Part shown: positions 49,404-56,800 of the stretch, piece by piece
Numbering within the stretch: the stretch's first letter is position 1
Layout of the letters: each line of letters starts with the position of its first letter
Source: an uncultured Myxococcales bacterium
GTDB taxonomy: Bacteria > Myxococcota > Myxococcia > Myxococcales > Myxococcaceae
DNA length: 64,000 nucleotides
Direction of reading: 5' to 3'
NCBI GenBank assembly: GCA_937980205.1
Contig: CALJKW010000023.1
Coordinates: forward strand, 1 to 64,000
The notes under the pieces: model-generated
What the model was told of the DNA's origin: nothing
The model's database searches: none
What the model saw: only the letters and a program-made list of their open reading frames with translations
Translations under genes and position numbers: made by a program

Positions 49404-50474
49404 ATGCGTCCCCTTCCAATCGTCGCGGCGTTCTCCGTCCTGTGTGCCTGTGAGCCGGCCGAGCTCGTCGACCCCGACGAGGTCGAGCTGACCGAGTCCG
49501 AGGCCGCGCTGCGCAACAACCAGCGCCCCGATCGCCTCGTCGTCTACAACGTGAACATCGAGAACATGCTGTTCGACTGGAAGGACCTCGTTCACGACAT
49601 GGCGCGCGACGAGCTGCGGCCCGACCTGGTCACCGTTCAGCAGGTCACGGACAAAGAAGAGATGGAGCGCCTCGCCGGCTTCATGTCGCGCCGCCTCGGC
49701 GTCTCGTACACGGGCGTCGTCGCGCGCGCGAACCCGCCCGACCAGCGCTTCCAGAATCAGATCACCCCGCGGCCGACGGTGACGACCGGCATCGTGTTCC
49801 GCACGGCGCGCTTCGACGTCGAGAGCAAGAGCACGTGGATGCCGTGGGGCAAGGGCTTCGCCGAGCAGCCGAAGACGTGCGACGAGCGCTCGCCGCATTC
49901 CGGCTACGAGACGCTGCGCCTCAAGCTCTTCGACAAGGTCGCGAAGAAGAACGTCGTCGCGGTCTCGCTGCGGCACTGGACCTGGCACTCGTGCAACACG
50001 AAGAACCTGATGGAGATCGACGACGGCTTCGAGAAGGGGGCGAACGCGCACCCGGGGCTCGGCGCGGCGTCGGCGCTGCACATCGTCGCGGGCGACTTCA
50101 ACGAGCCGGCGTTCGAGAAGGACGGCAGCTACAAGTGCTGGTACCGCCAGATGAACCGCTCGGTGCCGCAGAGCATGTGCGCGAACGAGCGGAACTTGGG
50201 CTTCACCGAGCCGGCCTACGAGGCGTGCGATGGAGATCGCGGCTGTACCAACCGGCTCACCGGCATCGACTTCCTCTTCGTGCGGCGCTCGGACGGCGCC
50301 AAGGCGAAGACCGACCACTTCAACGTCGTCGAGTTCGACGAGGCGCACCGCTCGAGCGTGCGCTCCACCGGCGGAGACGGCCCGTCCAACATCCGCTCGC
50401 GCGACGGCTACAACGACCAGGGCCCGAACTACTCGCAGCACAAGGCGATGCGGGCGTTCGTTTATTACGAGTGA
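49404..50474 (+). CDS. Endonuclease/exonuclease/phosphatase-fold lipoprotein
   Basis: 356 residues. MRPLPIVAAFSVLCAC gives a lipobox (Cys16). EEP-fold motifs: LVVYNVNIEN (Asn), VAVSLRHW (His), HIVAGDFNEPAF (Asp/Asn), LTGIDFLFV (Asp) and NYSQHKAMRAF (His). The usual metal-binding Glu of the LQEV motif is Gln80 here (LVTVQQV), so activity may be changed or lost. Three Cys pairs suggest an oxidising location. It could be a nuclease, phosphodiesterase or sphingomyelinase-like enzyme on the cell surface. Confidence 0.85.
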   Translation: MRPLPIVAAFSVLCACEPAELVDPDEVELTESEAALRNNQRPDRLVVYNVNIENMLFDWKDLVHDMARDELRPDLVTVQQVTDKEEMERLAGFMSRRLGVSYTGVVARANPPDQRFQNQITPRPTVTTGIVFRTARFDVESKSTWMPWGKGFAEQPKTCDERSPHSGYETLRLKLFDKVAKKNVVAVSLRHWTWHSCNTKNLMEIDDGFEKGANAHPGLGAASALHIVAGDFNEPAFEKDGSYKCWYRQMNRSVPQSMCANERNLGFTEPAYEACDGDRGCTNRLTGIDFLFVRRSDGAKAKTDHFNVVEFDEAHRSSVRSTGGDGPSNIRSRDGYNDQGPNYSQHKAMRAFVYYE

Positions 50475-50526
50475 TTCTCAGCGGATGAGAGCAACTCGGT
50501 CGGTGAATGTCGGATAACTCCGCACC

Positions 50527-51252
50527 ATGTCCCGAATCGCCAAAGCCGATGTGTACCGAGCGCTGGACCACGCCGCCAAGACCATCATCTCCGCGGGTGG
50601 CGCCGACGGGCGCACGAGCCGGGCCGACATCAAGGCCGCGACCGCGAACCTGACCGGCACCGAGAAGAAGCTGGTCGACGTCTTCTTCAAGTTCATCGAC
50701 CACCGCGACTTCAAGTCGGGGGCGCAGGTGACGGAGAAGGACGTGAAGCGCGCGGTCGCGTATGCGCGCGAGCACATGGTCGCGAAGTACGACCTCAACA
50801 ACAACGGCCTCTCGTCGAGCGAAGTGAAGAAGATGTCGCTGTCGGGGCGGCTCGCGGTCGACCTCGCGAAGACGCTCAAGGACGCGGGCATCAAGCCCAG
50901 CGAGGGCATGCTCTCGAAGTGGACGACGTTCTACGAGCTGACCCAGAACGTGACGACCGAGAAGCGCACCGACTACACCGTCGCGGACACGTCGAAGATC
51001 TCGGCCGACCTCGCGCGCATGATCATCGAGGCGACGCACCAGTCGACGTACGACCACGTGACGAACCTCGCCGAGGCGTTCGACGCCGTCGATCAGGGCG
51101 AGTTCGTCGTCCGCACGCTGAAGGACAAGTCGACCGGCGAGAAGCTGCTCGCGATCGACTACGGCGCCGGCGACAACACGTACGGTGCGCTGTTCGACCT
51201 GAAGGGCAAGCTCGTCGCATCGATTCACGACGGCGACATCTCCCTGAAGTGA
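50527..51252 (+). CDS. EF-hand-like soluble protein, unknown
   Basis: 241 residues from ATG 50527. No signal peptide. One good EF-hand loop is seen at about 96-107 (YDLNNNGLSSSEVKKM, the DxNxNGxxxxxE pattern), and a weaker one near 25-37 (GADGRTSRADIKAAT). The C-terminal about 70 residues form a mixed domain (VVRTLKDKSTGEKLLAIDYGAG, YGALFDLKGKLVASIHDGD). The function is unknown. The layout, a leaderless protein with calcium-like loops and Ala-rich helices, recalls secreted myxobacterial proteins lacking a Sec signal. A short lipoprotein-like frame overlaps its stop. Confidence 0.8.
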   Translation: MSRIAKADVYRALDHAAKTIISAGGADGRTSRADIKAATANLTGTEKKLVDVFFKFIDHRDFKSGAQVTEKDVKRAVAYAREHMVAKYDLNNNGLSSSEVKKMSLSGRLAVDLAKTLKDAGIKPSEGMLSKWTTFYELTQNVTTEKRTDYTVADTSKISADLARMIIEATHQSTYDHVTNLAEAFDAVDQGEFVVRTLKDKSTGEKLLAIDYGAGDNTYGALFDLKGKLVASIHDGDISLK

Positions 51253-51350
51253 AGCAGCTCGCGGTGGTGGTGCTGCTGCTGCCCGGTTGCAGCGGCGGCA
51301 GCGCTCCCGTCGACCGACATCGACACGCTTGCCGCGGCCGCCCGCGGTGA
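51249..51350 (+). pseudogene. Lipoprotein signal fragment, probably a gene remnant
   Basis: GTG 51249 overlaps the preceding stop as GTGA and opens VKQLAVVVLLLPGCSGG, a perfect lipobox signal, but the frame ends after 33 residues at 51350. Another frame just downstream (51347-51403) ends in GTAQPFQLIVQQF before its stop, which looks like a protein C-terminus. A lipoprotein gene shortened by deletion and frameshift would explain both. A real 33-residue lipopeptide is the alternative. Confidence 0.35.
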
Positions 51351-51403
51351 GTGGCCCCATCGGGACAGCGCAGCCCTTCCAGCTCATCGTCCAGCAGTTC
51401 TGA

Positions 51404-52600
51404 TCAGCGGCTCTCGGCCACTTCGGTCGCCGGCGCAGGCGTGTACATCTCCACCGGCACGATGCCGAGGATCCGCTCGCGCCGCGTCGACGCCTTCTCG
51501 AGCCGCTTCGTCAGCGCGCGCTTCTCGCTGAGCGACACGTTGTCGTCGCGCTTCTCGATGAGCCGCAGCCGCTCGCGGATGGCGGAGATCTCCTCGTCGG
51601 CGAGCACCGGCTGAATCCCCTTCGCGCCGCGGTTGTCGGTCCACACCGGCAGCGCCTTCGCCTTCGACACGCTCACGCCGCGCTCGGTCTGCGTCACGGT
51701 GAGCTGCAAGAGCAGCCCGTCGCGCCGCGTGTCCATGTCGTCCGAGCCCTGCGACGAGACGAGGTTGCCGAGCGAATACGCGACCAGCGCCTCGCGGCCG
51801 TCGGGGCGGACGTACGTCTCCACCGTCTGCAGCACGTGAGGGTGATTGCCGATGACGGCGACCGCGCCCGCTTCGATCAGCGCCCACGCGAGGCGCCGGT
51901 CCGACTGCAGCGGCTCGAGGAAGTACTCCTCGCCCCAGTGCGGAGTCACGAACAGCGCGTCGCACCGCGCCGCGACCTCGCGGACCTTCTTCAGCAGCTG
52001 CCGCTCGGAGATGCCGCCGGTGCTGCGGTCGAGGTCGTAGTCGACGACGGGCACCTGAGGCTTCCGCTTGTCGTCGTCGTTGTGCAGCCCGTTCATGAAC
52101 CGCGTGAACGCGAGAAAACAGAGCTGCAGGCCGTTCTTCTCGAAGCACAGCGGCTCCCACGCCTCGCGCGCGTTCGCGCCGGCGCCGGCCGCCAGCAGGC
52201 CCGCCTCGGCGAGGTGCTTGCGCGTCTCTTTGATGCCGCGCAGATCCTGGTCCTTCGAGTGGTTGTTCGCGAACGTCGCGACGGTGACGCCGACGGCCGC
52301 GAGCGCCTGCACCATCGCCGGTGGGGCGTTGAAGACGAGCTCTCCACGCGCGGGAAACTTCAGCGAGGTGATCGGCGTCTCGAGGTTGATGACGCTCACG
52401 TCGGCGCGGCGGAACGCCTCGGAGAGCGGCCCGAAGACGTGATCCCACCCGTCGTGGTTCAGCGACGCTCCGTTGGCGTCGGCGCGCGCGTGGTTCTTCG
52501 CCGTCTCCTTCACGCTCGTGTGCGGAATCACGTCGCCCGTGAACAACACGTCGGCGCTCGCGCCGGGAGCTGCCGCGACGAGGACGAGGACCCACATCAC
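51404..52600 (-). CDS. CapA-family metallophosphoesterase-like protein, exported
   Basis: 398 residues (GTG 52600 or ATG 52597). Signal peptide MMWVLVLVAAAPGASA. CapA/PgsA motifs: DVLFTGDVIPHTSV, VSVINLETPIT (NLE), VATFANNHSKDQDLRG (NNH), DALFVTPHWGEEYF (HWG), AVIGNHPHVLQTVE (GxHPH) and VAYSLGNLVSS (SLGN). These are the conserved metal and substrate residues of the PGA_cap family, linked to poly-gamma-glutamate capsule or to cell-wall hydrolysis. A C-terminal helical tail of about 80 residues follows. No capsule synthase genes are nearby, so the substrate is open. Confidence 0.92.
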   Translation of the reverse strand: MMWVLVLVAAAPGASADVLFTGDVIPHTSVKETAKNHARADANGASLNHDGWDHVFGPLSEAFRRADVSVINLETPITSLKFPARGELVFNAPPAMVQALAAVGVTVATFANNHSKDQDLRGIKETRKHLAEAGLLAAGAGANAREAWEPLCFEKNGLQLCFLAFTRFMNGLHNDDDKRKPQVPVVDYDLDRSTGGISERQLLKKVREVAARCDALFVTPHWGEEYFLEPLQSDRRLAWALIEAGAVAVIGNHPHVLQTVETYVRPDGREALVAYSLGNLVSSQGSDDMDTRRDGLLLQLTVTQTERGVSVSKAKALPVWTDNRGAKGIQPVLADEEISAIRERLRLIEKRDDNVSLSEKRALTKRLEKASTRRERILGIVPVEMYTPAPATEVAESR

Positions 52601-52649
52601 GGAGCGGAAGCTTAGATCCGATCCGCCACGGCCGAAGAGCGCGGCCCGT

Positions 52650-53441
52650 TCAGTTCGTGAGCTGGATGGTGCTCGGGTCGACCTTGAGCACGAGCTGCAG
52701 CAGCTGTCCCGAGAGCTCCTGCGCCTGCTTCACCTGCGCGGCGTCGCCCCGCTGCTTCGCGTCGGCGTAGATGGCCAGCGGCAGGCCGGTGAAGCCCAGC
52801 AGCATGTCGTAGAGGGTCTGCTTCTCTTTGTTGCTGAGCTTCGCGAACTCGGGCGTCGTGTCGACCCCCTGATCGAGCGCCTGGAAGATGGCGAGGCTGA
52901 CCTCGTCGCTCGGCTCTTCGGCGTCGCGGTAGATGGTCACGTTGCCGATGATGAAGAAGGCGAGCGCGCCGGCGATGTTGTTCCGCATCGGCTTCGTGTC
53001 GGGCTCGCTCTCGAACGCCTGCTTCGTCGCGGCGAAGACCTGCCCGATGAGCTGCTTCTCTTCTTTGGTGCCGGCGAGGTTGTCGGAGAGCAGCTTCCCG
53101 ACGTTCACGGACTTGTCGCTCTTGAACTTGCCGATGCCCTTCGAGGCGGGAGGCGGCGCCGCGATCTGCGGCCCGTCCGCCGCGGGCGCCTTGCCGGCCC
53201 TGGCCTCGCGCTCAGCCTTCGCGACCGCCGCCTCGCCCCACTTCTTCACCATCGCCGCGCGCATCATCGAGCGCTGCATGTTCAGCTGCATGGTGTTGTA
53301 GATGTTCTGCGTCGCCATCGCCTGGCCGAACGAGCCGTAGACGGTGCCGTAGCCCGTGTTCCAGCCCCCGGCGTTCGAGTTCCAGGTCTGTGCCGACGCG
53401 GAGCCGGCGAAGAGGAGTACGGCGAGAGAGAGCTGGCGCAT
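52650..53441 (-). CDS. Exported DUF6683-like protein
   Basis: 263 residues with signal MRQLSLAVLLFAGSASAQ. A Gly/Asn/Tyr-rich front (WNSNAGGWNTGYGTVYG) is followed by a helical domain with the pattern KPMRNNIAGALAFFIIGNVTIYRD, EVSLAIFQALDQGVDTTPEFAKLSNKEKQTLYDMLLGFTGLPLAIYADAK, which recalls DUF6683 proteins (family recalled, not searched). Periplasmic. It sits 49 bases upstream of the CapA gene and 27 bases downstream of the YkuD gene, all on the minus strand. Confidence 0.7.
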   Translation of the reverse strand: MRQLSLAVLLFAGSASAQTWNSNAGGWNTGYGTVYGSFGQAMATQNIYNTMQLNMQRSMMRAAMVKKWGEAAVAKAEREARAGKAPAADGPQIAAPPPASKGIGKFKSDKSVNVGKLLSDNLAGTKEEKQLIGQVFAATKQAFESEPDTKPMRNNIAGALAFFIIGNVTIYRDAEEPSDEVSLAIFQALDQGVDTTPEFAKLSNKEKQTLYDMLLGFTGLPLAIYADAKQRGDAAQVKQAQELSGQLLQLVLKVDPSTIQLTN

Positions 53442-53468
53442 GCGCCACGTTCTACCGCGCTCGACGGC

Positions 53469-55001
53469 TCAAGGCAGAATGACGATGGTGTCGCGCACGC
53501 CGATGGTCGCCCACAGCACGTCGATCACCGAGTTCTCGACGGCCACGCAGCCGAGCGTCCAGTCGCTGCTCGAGCCGTAGCCGTGCACCATGATGTAGCT
53601 GCCGAGGTTCGTCGTCTGCGGAGGAACGCCGCAGCTCGCCTGCGCCGAGTCGATCGCGTTCTTCTCGGCCTGGGTGATGAGCCCGGTCGACAAGCCGCGC
53701 GTCGCGTCGGAGCTGTCCGGGTACGAGACCAGGAACGACTTGTAATAGGAGGAGTTCGGGTTCAGCGACGCGGCGTAGAACACGCCCTCGGGCGTCTTCC
53801 CGTCGCCTTCCTGGTTCTTGTCGCCGACGGGCGCGAACCCGAGGCCCATGCGGTAGTTCTGCACCAGCATGCCGTTCTTGCAGAGCGCCAGGTTGCGCGC
53901 CGACTTCCGAACCACGACGTAGTCGTCCTTCACCGTGTCGCAGACGGAGAGCCCGCTGCCCGCGGTGCCCCACGCGACCATGCAGTCCGACGCGCCCACC
54001 GACGGGTTCCACGTTCCGCCCATCGAGGCGCCCGGCAGGCAGACGCGGTGCTGCGGGTGGCAGACGTAGCCGTCGGTCTGCCGGCACTGCGAGTCGCTGG
54101 TGCAGTCTTTGAGGCACGCCGTCTGGCCCATGCCGACGCCGAAGCAGGTCGAGCCGCTGGGGCAGCCGGTCGTGTCGCAGAAGCTCTTCGTGCAGTAGCC
54201 GCTCGCCATCGACATGCACACGTTGTTCGCGCACGACTGCTGCGTGGTGCACGCCGCGCCGATGTCGTTCGCGGGGGCCGCCTCGCCGGGCCAGCGCTGC
54301 TGCGGCATCGGCATGCAGACCTTGAAGATGCGATCGGGCTGGTTGTACCGCTGGCGCATCACGCACGCGTAGCCGGGCCGGCAGCCGGTGCCGGGCGACT
54401 GAACGAAGTCGCACTCGGCGACGCAGCGCGGAAGACCGTTCGCGCTCACGCAGCGCGAGACCGTGTTGCCGCTGGTGCCGCCGATGGTCGGAGCGTCCGG
54501 GCACACGTACGTCGTGCCCGACACGGTGCACGCCTGCGTGCAGAAGCCGTTCTGAAAGCCGCTGGTCTCGCAGCTCGCGGCCGACGTGTAGCCGGGCGCG
54601 TTGCAGCTCTGAGCGCTCGAGCAGGCCCCGCCGATCCACCCCGGGTTGAGCTCGACGCCCGGCGTCGCGCCGCCGCCCGCGCCGGTGCTGCCGCCGCTGC
54701 CGCCGCTGCCGCCGCCGGTGCCCGAGGTCGAGCCGCCGCCGGTGCCGGACACCGAGCCGCCGCCCGAGCCGCCGACGCTGCCGCCGCCGGTGCCGGACAC
54801 CGAGCCGCCGCCCGCGCCGCTCACGCTGCCGCCACCGGCTCCAGAGGGGTCGCCGCCGCCGGCGGCCTCCATGCCTCCGGCCGCGCCGACGACGACTTCA
54901 CCGAGAGGAGTCGACGGCTCGAAGCCATCTGCTCCGGGGACGGAGCAGGCGGCGCAGACCAGTGTCAGCAGAGCAGGGCGCATGAGGGCGGTGCGCCCCA
55001 T
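53469..55001 (-). CDS. L,D-transpeptidase (YkuD) lipoprotein with Cys-rich region
   Basis: 510 residues from ATG 55001; ATG 54983 also fits because signals in this genome are short. Lipobox LVCAAC. Residues about 43-115 are a Gly/Ser linker (repeats of GGGSVSGTG). A Cys-rich middle of about 200 residues contains at least twenty Cys. The YkuD domain ends the protein: ALCKNGMLVQNYRMGLGFAPVGDKNQEGDGKTPEG, then the catalytic HGYGSSSDWTLGCVAVENS (His, Ser and nucleophile Cys) and IVILP. It probably crosslinks peptidoglycan or attaches proteins to it from an outer location. Confidence 0.9.
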   Translation of the reverse strand: MGRTALMRPALLTLVCAACSVPGADGFEPSTPLGEVVVGAAGGMEAAGGGDPSGAGGGSVSGAGGGSVSGTGGGSVGGSGGGSVSGTGGGSTSGTGGGSGGSGGSTGAGGGATPGVELNPGWIGGACSSAQSCNAPGYTSAASCETSGFQNGFCTQACTVSGTTYVCPDAPTIGGTSGNTVSRCVSANGLPRCVAECDFVQSPGTGCRPGYACVMRQRYNQPDRIFKVCMPMPQQRWPGEAAPANDIGAACTTQQSCANNVCMSMASGYCTKSFCDTTGCPSGSTCFGVGMGQTACLKDCTSDSQCRQTDGYVCHPQHRVCLPGASMGGTWNPSVGASDCMVAWGTAGSGLSVCDTVKDDYVVVRKSARNLALCKNGMLVQNYRMGLGFAPVGDKNQEGDGKTPEGVFYAASLNPNSSYYKSFLVSYPDSSDATRGLSTGLITQAEKNAIDSAQASCGVPPQTTNLGSYIMVHGYGSSSDWTLGCVAVENSVIDVLWATIGVRDTIVILP

Positions 55002-55017
55002 ACCGAAGTTCGGTGGC

Positions 55018-56505
55018 TCAGATCCAGGTGTCGGGGATGACGCGCGGATCGAGGTTGCCGAAGTCGCGCAGGATGGGGGCCATGCGCGTCACGTTCGGGC
55101 CCGCGTTCGGGCGTGCCGCCGCCGCTTCCTGGAAGCGCTGAATCTCGGCGAGCTGCTGCGCGCGAGACAGGCGCGAGAAGTCGGGCGCCTGCAGCCCGAG
55201 CTCCTGGTACGCGCCCTGGATGCGGTCGGAGTACGTCTGCTGGAAGCGCTGCGAGACGACGGGGAGGAACAGCAGGCGAATCGTCTGATCGCGCTGCGCG
55301 GTCAGGCGCGCCTTCTCGTCGGCGGGCAGGTTCGGGTGCTGCAGCAGGCGCTGCGTGTGGTTGTAGAACTCGCGGATGGGGCCGGTCTGCGGGTTCGCGA
55401 TCGTGGTGCGGCCGGCGAGCGCGTCGTTGTACGCCGCGCGGCCTGCCTCCATGTTCGCGCGCAGCGTCTCGAGCGGAGCGGGCGCCTCGCCCTGCATGCC
55501 GCCGGAGCGCGTCCACACCGAGACGTTCTCGCCTTTGCGCATGTGGCGGTACGCGTTCTCGTTCAGGCGCTGCTCGCCGCTTCCGCGGGTCTGCTGTTCC
55601 CAGACGCGCTGGTGCGCGACCGCGCCGGACGCCGCGCCGGGCGAGCTGCCCTCGTACGCGGTGATGGTCTTCACGTTCGGGAACATGCTCGCGTACTTCT
55701 CCATCATCTCGTGGCCGCCGGAGTAGCAGCCGGCGATGAGCAGGTCCTCGACGCTGCGCGCGGCGCGCGGCATCGCCTGCGCGAGCTCGGCGACGACGGG
55801 CCAGTCGAGCTGGCCGTTGTTCTCACCGTAGACGCCGCTGCCGACGTGGTGGCCCGAGAGCACGAGGCGCGAGGGAATCTGCCCGCCGCGCTCGGCCTTC
55901 GCCCACTCCTGCGCGATGGCGGCCATCTCGTCTTTCGCGTCGGGGCCGGCGCGGCCGATGACGTCGGCGATGCGGCGCGTCTGATCCGCCGGCAGGCCGA
56001 GGGTCAGGGCGAAGTTCATGCGGCCCTGCTCCTGGGTGAGGTCGTGCGTCGTCGAGCGGCCGTTCGCGTCGCGCGTGGTGATCTGATCCGGAACGCGCGA
56101 GTCTTGGATGACGCTGATGTCCGTGCCGCGGTTCCGCAGCGCGTCGGACTCGAGCGTCGAGCGGTGCGCGTCGGAGTTGTTCACCGCGACGAACAGCACC
56201 TTGTCGTTCGAGCGCGGGGCCCAGCCCTGCGTGGTCGTCTGCGGCGGCGTCGGAGTCGTCGTACCGCCCGGCTGCGTGCGCCCGCCCGCCGGAATCGTCA
56301 GGTTCCAGCCGACCTGCAGCGAGCGCGGGTTCGTGATGCCGGGGTATCGGCCCTGGTTCACGTTCTGGAGCTGTTCGACGCTGACCCCGTAGCGCGCGGC
56401 GATGCGGCTGAGCGTGTCACCGCTCTGAACGGTGTAGCTCTGCGGGGTTGCGGTCGTCGTGTTGGACGCGGGGGCAGTCGGATTGGTTCGGTTGACGGTT
56501 GGCAT
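55018..56505 (-). CDS. LysM protein with caspase-like peptidase domain
   Basis: 495 residues from ATG 56505; no signal peptide. LysM at about 24-72 (YTVQSGDTLSRIAARYGVSVEQL). From about 100 the sequence follows a caspase/gingipain-like alpha/beta fold: KVLFVAVNNSDAHRST, SRLVLSGHHVGSGVYG (His219 or 220) and VEDLLIAGCYSGGHEMM (Cys260), the usual HG...ACYSG dyad. The C-terminal about 170 residues are helical. It may cut proteins after release outside or in the prey or sibling cell wall. The mini sigma gene is divergent, with 46 bases between the two start codons. Confidence 0.8.
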   Translation of the reverse strand: MPTVNRTNPTAPASNTTTATPQSYTVQSGDTLSRIAARYGVSVEQLQNVNQGRYPGITNPRSLQVGWNLTIPAGGRTQPGGTTTPTPPQTTTQGWAPRSNDKVLFVAVNNSDAHRSTLESDALRNRGTDISVIQDSRVPDQITTRDANGRSTTHDLTQEQGRMNFALTLGLPADQTRRIADVIGRAGPDAKDEMAAIAQEWAKAERGGQIPSRLVLSGHHVGSGVYGENNGQLDWPVVAELAQAMPRAARSVEDLLIAGCYSGGHEMMEKYASMFPNVKTITAYEGSSPGAASGAVAHQRVWEQQTRGSGEQRLNENAYRHMRKGENVSVWTRSGGMQGEAPAPLETLRANMEAGRAAYNDALAGRTTIANPQTGPIREFYNHTQRLLQHPNLPADEKARLTAQRDQTIRLLFLPVVSQRFQQTYSDRIQGAYQELGLQAPDFSRLSRAQQLAEIQRFQEAAAARPNAGPNVTRMAPILRDFGNLDPRVIPDTWI

Positions 56506-56551
56506 GGAGGGCTTTGCATTATCGATCGGTTCCTGCGATCTGTTTCCCCAC

Positions 56552-56794
56552 ATGCCCTCACGTACCCTCCAGGCACTGTACAAGCGAGTAGGTCCGAGCC
56601 TCTTTGCTCGCGCCCAGCGCGCCCTGAAGGACGACGAGAAGGCTCAAGAGGTCGTGCAGCAGGTGGTCATCGAGCTGTCGCGCCTCGGCGAGCTGTCGGA
56701 CGAGGAGCTGTCGAAGCTGGGCCGTGACCTGCTCAAGAAGCAGCTCGAGCAGCGCGGGTCGACCATCGACTCGATGAACCCCGAGAAAGACTGA
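56552..56794 (+). CDS. Mini-protein resembling sigma factor region 2 only
   Basis: 80 residues from ATG 56552. LYKRVGPSLFARAQRALKDDEKAQEVVQQVVIELSRLGELSDEEL follows the region 2 pattern of ECF sigma factors (YxRYGPxLxxxxxxxLxDxxxAEDxVQxVFxxL). The protein ends about 30 residues later with no linker or region 4. It cannot recognise a -35 element. It could bind core polymerase as a decoy, be a degraded sigma factor, or be an unrelated helical protein. The adjacent divergent gene is the LysM-caspase. Confidence 0.65.
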   Translation: MPSRTLQALYKRVGPSLFARAQRALKDDEKAQEVVQQVVIELSRLGELSDEELSKLGRDLLKKQLEQRGSTIDSMNPEKD

Positions 56795-56800
56795 GTCGCC

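Noticed and set aside
47688..50441. 917-codon open frame on the minus strand
   Set aside because: It covers parts of three genes with clear domains (histidine kinase, AlkC, EEP protein) and gives only Arg/Val/Ala-rich sequence.
52473..55040. 855-codon open frame on the plus strand
   Set aside because: Antisense to the DUF6683-like and YkuD genes; low-complexity Arg/His/Ala product without motifs.
54646..56727. 693-codon open frame on the plus strand
   Set aside because: Antisense to the LysM-caspase gene; composition typical of a shadow frame.
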